DNA of 64,000 nucleotides from Ceratopteris richardii (lineage: Eukaryota > Streptophyta > Polypodiopsida > Polypodiales > Pteridaceae): positions 71,868,540 through 71,932,539 of the forward strand of contig CM035407.1 in NCBI GenBank assembly GCA_020310875.1, in the 5' to 3' direction. This document shows positions 1-12,359 of this stretch, in pieces. Below the pieces are notes generated by a model, which had not been told where the DNA came from, ran no database searches, and worked only from the letters and a program-made list of their open reading frames with translations. A program made the position numbers and the translations under genes. How positions within the stretch are numbered: the first letter of the stretch is position 1; the number at the start of each line of letters is the position of its first letter.

Positions 1-791
1 CTTTGGTTATCGATGGATGTACAACAAAAGGAGTACGAGATGTGATCTATTGTCTGTTGAAAATCGGGTTTCGCATGTGGAAGAGTGGTGAGCCCATAAC
101 CGAAGGTATATGGATCTTGTTTTTTCACTTCAAAAATTATCACTTAATTTATTTGTACCTGTAGATCCTTGGCTGCACATCGCTACAAGCTTATTTCCTC
201 ATGAGTCATACATGGGTCGCATGGGCAGTACATTCATTTACCACAAGAGCATTACATCAACACCTCAAATTTGTACATTTAGCTTCACTCTCTTAGGCAG
301 CAACCACCATATGACTTAGCTTCAATGTTAGAAGTTTTATATACAAGTTCACTGTGCTCTTCACTTAGAGTGTAGCACTTGAATGACCCAAGTATATCAA
401 GTACATGCATTATTCTTTTGGATTATATCATTTACATCAAATATCTTGAATCCACGTATCTCCACACTTTATATTCTCATTCGGTGAATTCGACATAAAA
501 TCTTACAGAAACAATTTGCATAAAACACGAGTCCTAAAAATAATAATTGAGCATTCTCAATGCTAAAGATGCAGCAGTTCTCTCGAGTACAGTCAACTGT
601 TCTCTTCAACACAAACAGTTTGACCCTTGCAATTTGCATATGATAGCAACTATATATACATAAGGTTTGCCACCTCTTTGCTTCATCAATTTATATAATA
701 TGACTACCCTCATATCATTTTGTTTGCATCAAGTCTCAACTCAGTATGTTGAACCCAAGAGTTGTTCACAACCCATAGTGCATCACAACCC
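1..791. other. Left flank, no gene recognised
   Basis: This AT-rich stretch carries only short open frames, the longest about 69 codons, and none resembles a known protein. I see no tRNA, no terminal repeat and no clear microsatellite. It ends in AACCC, which is the left copy of the target-site duplication of the copia element that follows. It is probably older repeat or intergenic plant DNA. Confidence 0.5.
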
Positions 792-1266
792 TGATGGAGA
801 GTATTAATCTCCAAAAGAACAAGTTAATCTTGAATTTAGATCACCTCTATATCAAGATCAACTTTAGACTCCACCAAATTTAGAGATCATTCACCAATTT
901 ATCAGAAAATTGATTATTCTGAAAAATTCAACTTCTCAGAAAAGTCTGCTGCAGATTAATCCTTAATTGACTAATCATTTGTGTAAAGTTTTTTATAAAA
1001 CTTTGTATACTACTTCGCCTTAAGGTTGCGCACCTTCTCCAACTTAAATCTCTGCAAATGGTTTAGTATACTTTGAGAAATCACACAAACAAGTTACCTA
1101 TGTGTAAAACACCTTCTCTGTAGTAGCGACTTTGACACCTGCAACTTCTTAGCTACAGCTCTCACAATGTCGAACCCGTTTGATCAAGATCTTTTAGCCA
1201 TAGATGGCTTACCTTCCAACTTAGATTTTAAGCCCTCACTTGTGTAAAACTTTACACCACACACTG
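792..1266 (-). repeat. Cop-1 3' LTR portion (left side)
   Basis: This matches the first part (in window orientation) of the family LTR, from TGATGGAGAG up to the segment rich in CACACTGAGT, and then passes straight into integrase-coding sequence. It is a partial LTR only. Its similarity to the full LTR at 3537-4565 is very high, which supports a recent origin. Confidence 0.8.
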
Positions 1267-1269
1267 AGT

Positions 1270-2270
1270 CTGCCCACAAATAATTTGGGCAATTCTTCTC
1301 TTTCATCATGGACCTTGCAAACTCAACAAGAGTCCTATTTCTTCTTTCTGCTACCCCATTTTGTTGAGGAGAGTACCTGCAAGTAACTTCTCTCTTTATA
1401 CCTGCATTCCACAAGTAATCATTGAATTCATTTGAAAAATACTCTCCCCCTCCATCTGACCTTAGTCTCTTTAATTTTTGAACTGTAATCCTTTCTGCAT
1501 ATGCATGATAGTGTTTAAATGTATTAAACACTTCTGACTTTTCTTTAATCACATAGATTGTAATCCATCTGGTAGCATCATCAACATAAATGACATAATA
1601 TCTTGAACCATTTATACTAAAGTCCTTTGAAGGACCCCACACATCTGTATGCACCAATTCAAGTCTTTCTGAATACATAAACCCATGCTTGGAATAGGAT
1701 TGCTTATGAGCCTTACCTAATTGACATGCCTCACATCTGTATGTCATGTGTTGACCTGCAATGTTAGGCAACCCAAGCACTGAATCATTGTTAATCATTT
1801 CTTTGATACCTCTTTCATTGAAGTGTCCAAGTCTTTTATGCCAAAGATCCAACTCTGACACCTTCTGCTCTCCATATGTGAACATAGCATGTCCAACATT
1901 TCCTTGTACCTTCAATGTGAAGAGCCTTCCTTCTTTCTTTCCTGTAACAACCTGTTTATACCCTTGACTAGGGTCTTCAACATAGACTCCATCATTGGTG
2001 AACCTTACCTCATATCCTTTTTCCACAATTTGATCTACACTGATCAAATTCTTTGGAATTGTGGGAACATAAAGTACCTTACTCAGAAGAGTGCTCCCAT
2101 CTTTAGCCTTGACTGAACCAATTGACTTTACCTTATGCTTTGTATTATCACCTGTCTGAACTATATGATTAATTGCATTATGATCTAGGTCAGTCATCAA
2201 AGCAATATTTCCACTTAAATGATTACTACATCCTGAATCAATATAGAACACTCTCATGTCCTCATGTGAG
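1270..2270 (-). pseudogene. Cop-1 protease and partial integrase region
   Basis: The protease active-site signature FYIDSGCSNH lies at the right end of this span. It is followed by the pre-integrase HHCC zinc-binding module (WHKRLGHFNERG ... CEACQLGKAH) and the start of the catalytic core (HTDVWGP, FIDD-type YVDDATRW, RSDGGGEYFSNEF). These are the usual copia order and motifs. No reverse transcriptase segment is present in this copy. It is a fossil and is closely similar to the corresponding part of Cop-2. Confidence 0.83.
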
Positions 2271-2284
2271 GTTTCATATGTTGC

Positions 2285-3313
2285 ATTCATAATGAGAGTC
2301 GAATCCTCCTTCTTATCTGATGCATAGTTATAGTAGGTGTTATTATAGGATTGTTTTTGGAAGCTTCTTCCTCCACCTCTTCCAAAAGAATTCCTACCAC
2401 CTCTACCTCTGAAGTTTCCTCTCTGAAATCTACTACCTCTTGCTCTTTGATTAAACTTCTGATAATTACCATTGTTCTGATTATTGTGCCAACAATCATG
2501 AGATAGATGATTGGTCTTACCACATATCCAACAAGCTCTTGCATTATCTTTGTTGTTCCTGCCTCTTCCTCTACTTCTGCCATTTCCTTTTCCTCTTATG
2601 AAATTTGCTTGATTTGAAGTGCCTTCTTCTTCACCTGATTGTTGCTTCCCTTTGTTAGCTTTCTTCTTGTCTTTAGAGTACATTGCATGACCTGCACTCT
2701 TATCAACATCTCCTTTGATATCATTCTGAAAAGTTAGCATATGACCTAACAATTGATTCAAATCAGGAGTAAAGTGATCTAATGAAAGTTCTATGGATAA
2801 GATGAAAGGCTTCCACTTCTCATCTCCTCTTAGCCCTGTGAGAATTTGTCTTACCAATTTATCTTCTTCAATATCTTCATCCACTGCACCTAGAGAATCT
2901 GCAATGTCCTTCATCTTTGTCACATAATCAGAGATTGATTGTGAGGCCTTTTTCTTGAAGGTAGTAAATTCTGCCCATAGTGAAGCCTTCCTTGATTTGG
3001 TTGTGTTTTGGAAATGCTCCTCCAAAGCATTCCAAATGTCACATGCACTTTCAAGTCCTCTAATGTGAGGAAGCAAATAGTCATTGACTGACATGTAGAT
3101 TATGCTCCTTGCTTGAGCATCCTTCTTCATCCAATTCTTCAAGTCTGCAAGCTCCTCTCTAGTTGGAACACTAGAGTCTCTAAATTATGGCTTTTCTTCA
3201 TCTCCTGTGATGTATCCCATCAGATCTTTGCTCATAAGATGAGCTTCCATCCTCATTGACCATGCAGGATAGTTCTCTTTATCCAGCTTCTCAATTTGGA
3301 GACTATATCCCAT
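2285..3313 (-). pseudogene. Cop-1 gag region
   Basis: This is the capsid-like part of a copia polyprotein. The start matches the MG(D)SLQIEKLDRENYPAWSMRMEAHL-type N-terminus seen in Cop-2. It continues with the helical block around HIRGLESACDIWNALEEHF and an RG-rich stretch. It ends with the zinc knuckle CWICGKTNHLSHDC (CX2CX4HX4C), which in the family binds the RNA genome. The protein would act in cytoplasmic virus-like particles. It is part of a broken element and is annotated as a fossil domain only. Confidence 0.85.
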
Positions 3314-3520
3314 TATTTCTTTACCTGTATTGTCAACTCTTTAATCTTTATGAGAAATAAATGTACCTTGACTTTGAATCTCGTTCCTTCTGATCCTTTT
3401 GATAGCTTCAATGTGTCTACTTTCAAGTTTTCTTCAACCTTTATCCTTTTGCACCTTCAAGATGTAAAGATTTGTATTTCTGCAGTAGTCGGAGTCTTCT
3501 TCACTTCAATTTTGACACAA

Positions 3521-3535
3521 CCTGCTCTGATACCA
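3521..3535 (-). other. Cop-1 primer-binding site (initiator tRNA-Met)
   Basis: On the minus strand this reads TGGTATCAGAGCAGG, the standard plant copia primer site complementary to the 3' end of initiator tRNA-Met. It sits one base from the LTR edge at 3537. Confidence 0.85.
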
Positions 3536-3536
3536 C

Positions 3537-4565
3537 TGATGGAGAGTATTAATCTCCAAAAGAACAAGTTAATCTTGAATTTAGATCACCTCTATATCAA
3601 GATCAACTTTAGACTCCACCAAATTTAGAGATCATTCACCAATTTATCAGAAAATTGATTATTCTGAAAAATTCAACTTCTCAGAAAAGTCTGCTGCAGA
3701 TTAATCCTTAATTGACTAATCATTTGTGTAAAGTTTTTTATAAAACTTTGTATACTACTTTGCCTTAAGGTTGCGCACCTTCTCCAACTTAAATCTCTGC
3801 AAATGGTTTAGTATACTCAGAAATCACACAAACAAGTTACCTATGTGTAAAACACCTTCTCTGTAGTAGCGACTTTGACACCTGCAACTTCTTAGCTACA
3901 GCTCTCACAATGTCGAGCCCGTTTGATCAAGATCTTTTAGCCATAGATGGCTTACCTTCCAACTTAGATTTTAAGCCCTCACTTGTGTAAAACTTTACAC
4001 CACACACTGAGTAATGTTCATTTCTCTGAACATGAAATCTGCGCCAGTTTTGTCGAATCTCAGAACATCATCACATATGAATGTTCCTAAACTAAATTCT
4101 CTCAACCTGATTACAATTAGTCTCTCAAATTCTAGCCATAGATAGATTAGCTATGGACTTAGATACGTGCAAAAGGATTTCTCAAAAGATTAAACACAGA
4201 GGGAGCAGACAGCAAAATATCGGTCGCAAGTTTTCTTGATTTTTCAGAAAAATTACATCTGAGTGAGGATAGACAATTCAACTCACTTCTAAGAGACTTA
4301 ATCACTCTTACAACTCCTCAATACACTATTCTCATGATCTACTATTGTCTCTCATATTGCCTCGACATTTTTCAAAGTATTTATAGGTAAATATATACAA
4401 GTTTATGACTAGACAAAAGTATAAGTGATCTATGTCTTCATTAATGTACATATGTGTACATATCATTTATCCTGTGAATGTAGCTATCTTCTTTGCTTCA
4501 AAACTTGATCTCATCTCCATCATTTTTCCTTCAAATCTTCAATTGGTGATTGGTCTGCACCAACA
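3537..4565 (-). repeat. Cop-1 5' LTR (right side)
   Basis: This 1029-bp terminal repeat is closely similar to the LTRs at 7999-9028 and 12360-13390. It carries a minus-strand TATA-like CTATAAATAC near 4379-4389, the probable promoter of the element. The primer-binding site lies immediately to its left, which shows that this is the 5' LTR of a minus-strand element. Confidence 0.88.
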
Positions 4566-4570
4566 AACCC

Positions 4571-5890
4571 ATGTTTCTTTATTCCTGCAACATGTTATGA
4601 TTATGCATGAACCATCATCATCATATCATCAAGAAAAACAACGTTATGCATTTCATAATTCTTATACTCATTGCTTATATGAATGCAAAATATACCTTTT
4701 GTATATTGTTAAACATTGATGACAGTCAACACATTCATTAAACAGAACTTACGTTTACCACATACTTTCACATTTCAGGTCATGAAAGTGATCCATCATA
4801 TCCTTGCTATCAAAATGCATGTGTTGTAGTCCAACTTAAGTTCCTGACTGTACAACACAAAACTGTTATGTGTGTTAGGCCATACATATGAAAAACACAA
4901 TATATCCTTGCTGTACAGACATCCGTAGTAGTCGTTTTGTACAAACGTCTTTACATGGGTGCTTATACACATGTCCAATCAATCATCATATTGCATATAA
5001 AAAAGAGTTGTGCATTACCATCAGTTGTAGTAATCCATAAATCAATCCGCATGAACACATCGTCAGTAGATATCACCTTCTTGAGGCATCATTCAACAAC
5101 ATGACATAAGAAAATACCTCCATCATTCAACAACAGTGCTACAATGATCGAGGAGACATGACGAGCAGATTTGATAGAAGATGCCTCCCCATTATCTCTA
5201 TGTATCTTGCTAAAACATTCATACGAGGGAAGAGTATGGAATGCTACAGTATTTACTCATTGACAGAACAAGAACATAATATTATAACCCCAGAGTAGTA
5301 CAAGAGAGAGTGACACGGCAGATGTAAATCTATAAAGTGCTGCTTCTATTCATGCTACCCTAGAGAGATATGAAAAACACTCTCGAAGACCGCCCTTAGT
5401 TTATGCATATGCATTGTTTTATATAGAAACATAATACCCGTGACTGATGTCCTTAAATCTAGGAAGCGGTGATTACATATCTGCAAGTTGTTGAGTCACT
5501 CCTCAAGTTAAGGAGAAAAAAAAAGGGCAAGTTGATTTCTACGTTCGTGACTTTCTTCTTGCTTGACTCAAGAGTTTATTCATATGATCAACTTTAGAAA
5601 CTAAATAAGATAGAGTTCCTATGAGCAAGAAATTATGGGCACACTATAATCTAATGAAGAACATGGCTAGAAGGATATAAGAGGTTCCTCCACTGATGCT
5701 TAAAGCTTAATTGAAGCTTGCCACTTTTCAACATTGTCTTGGATCACTTATAAGATAATTATGATACTTTTATATTTAATATGTATGAATATTTGATATC
5801 TTTTATTTTTTAATTAACTTCTTTATAATTTTTTTATGATATATATAGGTGGATTACATCAAAAGAGATTGACAAAAACTCGATCCCACA
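4571..5890. other. Unassigned intergenic stretch
   Basis: No convincing gene is present. Short open frames (up to about 95 codons) show no recognisable domain. The sequence is AT-rich, with scattered repeats such as TCATCATCATATCATCA near 4615. The part after about 5700 probably belongs to the decayed CACTA element whose transposase begins near 5907, but I could not place that element's end. Confidence 0.45.
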
Positions 5891-5906
5891 AAAAAAAAAA
5901 ACATGA

Positions 5907-7358
5907 ATGCAAAGAGCTACTATGTTTGATGGCGAAAGAGCTTCCTACTCATTTTCTGATATCCAAGTTCATTTATTAGTCCATCTTGTCGATGAAATAG
6001 AGATTATAGGTTTTGTCAACATGATGGGTATTTTGGGTCGAGCGATTTATGGGATTATTAAAAATTTTTGTGCGACAAAGAGCAAAACTAGAAGGATCCA
6101 TGGCAAAGGGTTGGATGCTTGAAGAGTGCATTATGTTACTGAGTACCTTGAAAGAGTTCATGAAGAAGCTCCATGTGCATGGACCAATGAGTCTTCTTCA
6201 CAAATAATAAATGAGGTATTATCAGGAAAGGGAGTTCCATTTTCATTTACATTTCAAAAAAAAAATGATGTTTCTACTTTTGTAGCATATAATAGTGAAT
6301 GCATGCAAGCATTCCTTAGCGAGTACGAACAGAAACTTCAAAATCTCCGAAGTAAAAGGAGAAGAAACAAAAGATATAGAAGTAATCTCGATAATAATGA
6401 GATTACAAATATATCTTCTTTCACGGATTGGCTATATAATCATTTGCAATGCATCAACGCAAATAATGAAGAAATCTCATATGAGTAGAGAGAATTAATG
6501 ATAGGTTGTGAACGAAAGGTAATTTTATTTTAATAATATTTTGTTTTTTTCATATATGTATATTAGTTTCTATTTACTAATTTAATTTATTTCTCATGCT
6601 CGAATGTTCACTAATATGTGGGCTTTTGGAGAGCATATTAGAATCAAAGACACTGATTCTTTATGTAAAACAAAGGATTCTAGTATTGTTGCTTCTTTCA
6701 TGCAACTATCACGTGCTAGCTCAAAAGACATGAACCTTATAGATGGTGAACTTTGTTACGTGGGAAGTGTTGTTTGTATCTATGAAATATCATTTCATAC
6801 ATTCCAATAGGTAGAAAAAAGTTTTTATTTTTTATGATAGAGTTAGTTATTTTTTTAAGCACCTAATAATGGGTTTTTGTTTTTATACATTTTGATAGGT
6901 CATTTTGAAGGTTGAATGGTTACGAGCCGAGTATAAAGGTAGTAATTCCACATTAAAAAAGGAATTATCTGGGTTTTGGGCAATTGTTTCTTCCAAGCTA
7001 TGTGATCTACTAAAGAACCATATATTCTTCCTAGGTATATTGAACAAGCATTTTTTTACAAAAACCCAGATGCTCACCCTTGGTGGCAAGTCATTCATGT
7101 TCAACCTAAGGTAGGTCATTGTTTGAATAGTTTATTGTTAGAGAGATCGAAGAAAGTCCTCTTGATGATTCACCATCAGATACTAATATATCAACATCTG
7201 AAAGAGAAATTAGAATCATTATATGTGATAATGATACTAATCTTTTTGATAAAAAGGATAATACTCTACATGTTGATTCTACTGATGATGAAGAGGAATT
7301 ACCAGAAATCGATATTAATCCATCAATAGATGATGTGACTCATGAGAACAATATTTAA
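5907..7358 (+). pseudogene. CACTA (En/Spm) TNP2-type transposase remnant
   Basis: Two domains typical of plant CACTA transposases can be read. The first (5930-6180) has SFSDIQVHLLVHLVDEIEI, then in a second frame VERFMGLL and EGSMAKGWMLEE, then YVTEYLERV; this is the pattern of the DUF4218 domain. The second (about 6604-7115) has DGELCYVGSVVCIYEI, then WLRAEYKG, then in a shifted frame QAFFYKNPD...WWQVIHVQPK, the pattern of DUF4216. An acidic tail (DDEEELPEIDINPS) follows to about 7358. The reading changes frame near 6040-6070, near 6120 and near 7030, and spacers at 6490-6600 and 6811-6900 may be introns or decay. The N-terminal DDE catalytic half is not seen, so this is a truncated DNA transposon gene. 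CACTA termini were not found. Confidence 0.7.
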
Positions 7359-7628
7359 CAATAGAAGAAATAAATGAAATCAATATGGATAATGAAGATG
7401 AGACTATATTGATCTCTTACCAAAATGATAGCAATAATGAAAACATATGATCAAATTAGATAGTAAATTCTACTCTAGTTATCGACCAAGAACTTGAAGC
7501 TTCTAAATGGATATCAGATAATAGATTCTTTAATCAACTTTAATATTGATGAATCCTACTAGAGAGATGAAATCATGTTCTTTTAAGTTAGAACATGAAG
7601 CTCGGGGTTATCTTCGAGGAGCAAATTT
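7359..7628 (+). other. Decayed sequence downstream of the CACTA remnant
   Basis: AT-rich sequence with no domain I can name. Short acidic reading frames rich in Asn, Asp and Glu continue here, so it may be the tail of the transposase gene or of a second CACTA gene. No terminal repeat was recognised. Confidence 0.35.
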
Positions 7629-7998
7629 TTCTCATGTATGTATGCATATGCGTGTATATTCATGTGTATTATATGTATACATGTGTTAGTATGCATATAT
7701 ATGTGTTTCATGTATATGTATGTGTGTGTATGTGCTTGATATATGTATACATGTGTTAGTATGCATATGTGTATATATGCATATGCATTTGTGTAAAATA
7801 ATCATGTATTCATGTAATATATGCAAGTGTTTATAATTGTGTATGCATGTATAAGTATACATGTGTGCATGTAGGCATGTATATGTGATGTGTACATGTA
7901 TATATGTATATGTGTCTATGTGTAAATGTGTACATGTAAATATGTATGCATGTATATATAGTTATGCGTGCATTTAGGCATGTATGTGAGATGCATAA
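7629..7998. repeat. ATGT/ATGC-rich low-complexity tract
   Basis: A degenerate mixture of short units such as ATGTATATG, TGTGTATG and ATGCATGT without one fixed period. It continues on the other side of Cop-2 (from 13391), where ATGTATCTA and TATATATGTG are seen. Cop-2 therefore inserted inside this tract. Confidence 0.75.
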
Positions 7999-9028
7999 TG
8001 ATGGAGAGTATTAATCTCCAAAAGAACAAGTTAATCTTGAATTTAGATCACCTCTATATCAAGATCAACTTTAGACTCCACCAAATTTAGAGATCATTCA
8101 CCAATTTATCAAAAAATTGATTATTCTGAAAAATTCAACTTCTCAGAAAAGTCTGCTGCAGATTAATCCTTAATTGACTAATCATTTGTGTAAAGTTTTT
8201 TATAAAACTTTGTATACTACTTCGCCTTAAGGTTGCGCACCTTCTCCAACTTAAATCTCTGCCAATGGTTTAGTATACTCTGAGAAATCACACAAACAAG
8301 TTACCTATGTGTAAAACACCTTCTCTGTAGTAGCGACTTTGACACCTGCAACTTCTTAGCTACAGCTCTCACAATGTCGAACCCGTTTGATCAAGATCTT
8401 TTAGCCATGATGGCTTACCTTCCAACTTAGATTTTAAGCCCTCACTTGTGTAAAACTTTACACCACACACTGAGTAATGTTCATTTCTCTGAACATGAAA
8501 TCTGCGCCAGTTTTGTCGAATCTCAGAACATCATCACATATGAATGTTCCTAAACTAAATTCTCTCAACCTGATTACAAATAGTCTCTCAAATTCTAGCC
8601 ATAGATAGATTAGCTATGGACTTAGATACGTGCAAAAGGATTTCTCAAAAGATTAAATACAGAGGGAGCAGACAGCAAAATATCGGGCGCAAGTTTTCTT
8701 GATTTTTCAGAAAAATTACATCTGAGTGAGGATAGACAATTCAGCTCACTTCTAAGAGACTTAATCACTCTTACAACTCCTCAATACACTATTCTCATGA
8801 TCTACTATTGTCTCTCATATTTCCCCGACATTTTTCAAAGTATTTATAGGTAAATATATACAAGTTTATGACTAGACAAAAGTATAAGTGATCTATGTCT
8901 TCATTAATGTACATATGTGTACATATCATTCATCCTGTGAATGTAGCTATCTTCTTTGCTTCAAAACTTGATCTCATCTCCATCATTTGTCCTTCAAATC
9001 TTCAATTGGTGATTGGTCTGCACCAACA
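7999..9028 (-). repeat. Cop-2 3' LTR (left side)
   Basis: A 1030-bp terminal repeat that starts TGATGG and ends CCAACA in the window. It pairs with 12360-13390. The polypurine tract lies directly to its right, which identifies it as the 3' LTR of a minus-strand element. Confidence 0.92.
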
Positions 9029-9042
9029 GCTCCCCCTCAATC
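9029..9042 (-). other. Cop-2 polypurine tract
   Basis: On the minus strand this reads GATTGAGGGGGAGC, directly next to the 3' LTR. It is the usual plus-strand DNA primer of LTR elements. It overlaps the end of the pol reading frame (TGA at 9037-9039). Confidence 0.8.
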
Positions 9043-9570
9043 ATCAATTGAGGTTTCTCTAATCTTCTTTATACCTGCCATATCCTTGAATCTCTGTAGC
9101 TTTGGTCCATCTAGACTTTTTGTCATCATATCTGCAAGTTGATCTTTTGTAGGTGTATGCATAACCTCAATTTCTTTATCAATGACCTTCTCTCTCAGAA
9201 AATGATATTGTGATAACTTCCAACCTTTGCAAGCAGCAATTGCTATGAGAGTTCTGATTGTTGTCATCTTTGCCACAGGACTATAAGTCTCATCATAGTC
9301 CACTCCATATGTCTGTGCATACCCTTTCACAACAAGTCTAGCTTTGTACCTAGACACACTTCCATCTGCAAATCTTTTGGTTTTGTAAACCCACTTACAT
9401 CCAATAATTTTCTGGCTATTAGGTTTAGGAACCAGATCCCAAGTCTGATTCTCTATCAATGCATCATACTCCTCTTGCATAGCTTCTTCCCAATTTCTCT
9501 TGCCTTTGGCTTCATCATATGTAGATGGATCTTCATCTGCTTTTACCAAATAAGCATAATCTTTAGTAGT
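9037..9570 (-). pseudogene. Cop-2 reverse transcriptase and RNase H remnants
   Basis: The span contains the first reverse-transcriptase motifs (NWEEAMQEEYDALIENQTW, IGCKWVYKTKR, YKARLVVKGYAQTYGVDY, SPVAKMTTIRTLIAIA) and the last part of RNase H (KDQLADMMTKSLDGPKLQRF), ending in IKKIRETSIDD. The polymerase is therefore only partly represented compared with Cop-3. This is a fossil part of a broken element. Confidence 0.82.
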
Positions 9571-9989
9571 CAAGAATGAGGTGTCATAGCTATACCTTGT
9601 AGGTTGCCATTTGTGCCTGATGATCTCCTAACTTCTGCACTTCTTGAAGTCTCTGGTTCATCACATTCTGGATCAAACCTTGGCCTCTCTTCAACTTCAA
9701 CCTGTACTTCATTATTCTCATTTTCATCAAGTAATTGAATCTTTGCTTTACCTTTCCTTTGATCCACTACTTCTTCAACATCTGCATGTACATTGTATTT
9801 ACCTGCATACCAAGTACCTTGTTCATCAAATGTAACATCCTTGGATACAAGGAATTGCTTTGTGGATGGACTCCACAACCTGTATCCCATTTGCTTATCA
9901 TCATAACCAATGAATACATACTTTTCTGCCTTAGGCTCCAACTTATGCCTCAATTGAGATGGCACATATGCATATGCCAAGCATCCAAA

Positions 9990-11110
9990 TATTCTGCAAT
10001 GATCCAAGGTAGGTTTCTTACCGCACCAAGCTTCATATGGTGTCATACCTTGCAAAGCTTTACAAGGCAATCTATTGACCAAATAAGTAGCTGTATTTAC
10101 AGCCTCTGCCCACAAATAATTTGGGCAATTCTTCTCTTTCATCATGGACCTTGCAAACTCAACAAGAGTCCTATTTCTTCTTTCTGCTACCCCATTTTGT
10201 TGAGGAGAGTACCTGCAAGTAACTTCTCTCTTTATACCTGCATTCCACAAGTAATCATTGAATTCATTTGAAAAATACTCTCCCCCTCCATCTGACCTTA
10301 GTCTCTTTAATTTTTGAACTGTAATCCTTTCTGCATATGCATGATAGTGTTTAAATGTATTAAACACTTCTGACTTTTCTTTAATCACATAGATTGTAAT
10401 CCATCTGGTAGCATCATCAACATAAATGACATAATATCTTGAACCATTTATACTAAAGTCCTTTGAAGGACCCCACACATCTGTATGCACCAATTCAAGT
10501 CTTTCTGAATACATAAACCCATGCTTGGAATAGGATTGCTTATGAGCCTTACCTAATTGACATGCCTCACATCTGTATGTCATGTGTTGACCTGCAATGT
10601 TAGGCAACCCAAGCACTGAATCATTGTTAATCATTTCTTTGATACCTCTTTCATTGAAGTGTCCAAGTCTTTTATGACAAAGATCCAACTCTGACACCTT
10701 CTGCTCTCCATATGTGAACATAGCATGTCCAACATTTCCTTGTACCTTCAATGTAAAGAGCCTTCCTTCTTTCTTTCCTGTAACAACTTGTTTATACCCT
10801 TGACTAGGGTCTTCAACATAGACTCCATCATTGGTGAACCTTACCTCATATCCTTTCTCCACAATTTGACCTACACTGATCAAATTCTTTGGAATTGTGG
10901 GAACATAAAGTACCTTACTCAGAAGAGTGCTCCCATCTTTAGCCTTGACTGAACCAATTGACTTTACCTTATGCTTTGTATTATCACCTGTTTGAACTGT
11001 ATGATTAATTGCATTATGATCTAGGTCGTCATCAAAGCAATATTTCCACTTAAATGATTACTACATCCTGAATCAATATAGAACACTCTCATTTCCTCAT
11101 GTGAGGTTTC
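9990..11110 (-). pseudogene. Cop-2 protease and integrase region
   Basis: Reading leftward on the minus strand: the protease signature FYIDSGCSNH; the HHCC module (CHKRLGHFNERG ... CEACQLGKAH); then the catalytic core with HTDVWGP, RSDGGGEYFS and SPQQNGVAERRNRTLVE; and the C-terminal GCLAYAYVPSQLRHKLEPKAEKYVFIGY segment. The order protease, integrase, then reverse transcriptase is diagnostic of Ty1/copia. In the family, integrase inserts the cDNA and leaves the 5-bp duplication seen here. Confidence 0.86.
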
Positions 11111-11119
11111 ATATGTTGC

Positions 11120-12136
11120 ATTCATAATTAGAGTCGAATCCTCCTTCTGATCTGATGCATAGTTATAGTAGGTGTTATTATAGGATTGATTTTGGAAGCT
11201 TCTTCCTCCACCTCTTCCAAAAGAATTCCTACCACCTCTACCTCTGAAGTTTCCTCTCTGAAATCTACTACCTCTTGCTCTTTGATTAAAATTCTGATAA
11301 TTACCATTGTTCTGATTATTTTGCCAACAATCATGAGATAGATGATTGGTCTTACCACATATCCAACAAGCTCTTGCATTATCTTTGTTGTTCCTGCCTC
11401 TTCCTCTACTTCTGCCATTTCCTTTTCCTCTTATGAAATTTGCTTGATTTGAAGTGCCTTCTTCTTCACCTGATTGTTGCTTCCCTTTGTTAGCTTTAGA
11501 GTACATTGCATGACCTGCACTCTTATCAACATCTCCTTTGATATCATTCTCAAAAGTTAGCATATGACCTAACAATTGATTTAAATTAAGAGTAAAGTGA
11601 TCTAATGAAAGTTCTATGGATAAGATGAAAGGCTTCCACTTCTCATCTCCTCTTAGCCCTGTGAGAATTTGTCTTACCAATTTATCTTCTTCAATATCTT
11701 CATCCACTGCACCTAGAGAATCTGCAATGTCCTTCATCTTTGTCACATAATCAGAGATTGATTGTGAGGCCTTTTTCTTGAAGGTAGTAAATTCTGCCCA
11801 TAGTGAAGCCTCCCTTGATTTGGTTGTGTTTTGGAAATGCTCCTCCAAAGCATTCCAAATGTCACATGCACTTTCAAGTCCTCTAATGTGAGGAAGCAAA
11901 TAGTCATTGACTGACATGTAGATTATGCTCCTTGCTTGAGCATCCTTCTTCATCCAATTCTTCAAGTCTGCAAGCTCCTCTCTAGTTGGAACACTAGAGT
12001 CTCTAAATTTTGGCTTTTCTTCATCTCCTATGATGTATCCCATCAGATCTTTGCTCATAAGATGAGCTTCCATCCTCATTGACCATGCAGGATAGTTCTC
12101 TCTATCCAACTTCTCAATTTGGAGACTATCTCCCAT
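11120..12136 (-). pseudogene. Cop-2 gag region
   Basis: Starts with MGDSLQIEKLDRENYPAWSM and runs through the capsid-like helical block (LLPHIRGLESACDIWNALEEHFQ), an RG/N-rich stretch and the knuckle CWICGKTNHLSHDC. The N-terminal methionine lies about 200 bases inside the primer site, as expected. It is near-identical to the Cop-1 gag region. Confidence 0.87.
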
Positions 12137-12343
12137 TATTTCTTTACCTGTATTGTCAACTCTTTAATCTTTATGAGAAATAAATGTACCTTGACTTTGA
12201 ATCTCGTTCCTTCTGATCCTTTTGATAGCTTCAATGTGACTACTTTCAAGTTTTCTTCAACCTTTATCCTTTTGCACCTTCAAGATGTAAAGATTTGTAT
12301 TTCTGCAGTAGTCGGAGTCTTCTTCACTTCAATTTTGACACAA

Positions 12344-12358
12344 CCTGCTCTGATACCA
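12344..12358 (-). other. Cop-2 primer-binding site (initiator tRNA-Met)
   Basis: On the minus strand this reads TGGTATCAGAGCAGG, one base from the 5' LTR at 12360. It is identical to the site in Cop-1. Confidence 0.87.
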
Positions 12359-12359
12359 C

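Larger units (their letters stand above)
792..4565 (-). mobile_element. Cop-1, Ty1/copia LTR retrotransposon fossil (partial)
   Basis: The element begins TGATGG and ends CCAACA in window orientation, so on its own strand it runs TGTTGG...CCATCA. It is flanked by AACCC at 787-791 and 4566-4570, a 5-bp target-site duplication. The right terminal repeat is full length (1029 bp); the left one is only partly represented. The inside holds gag, protease and part of the integrase on the minus strand. It belongs to the same family as Cop-2 (7999-13390), with near-identical stretches at DNA level. The element is broken and could not move by itself. The shared LTR portions differ at only a few bases, so the insertion looks young. 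Order inferred from copia structure (minus-strand gag-protease-integrase, initiator-Met primer site) is clear; the finer lineage is not assigned. Confidence 0.9.

Noticed and set aside
1-791. A host gene at the left edge
   Set aside because: The longest frame is about 69 codons, with no splice or domain evidence.
9735-10271. A 178-codon plus-strand frame
   Set aside because: It is antisense to the Cop-2 integrase and protease region and shows no domain of its own.
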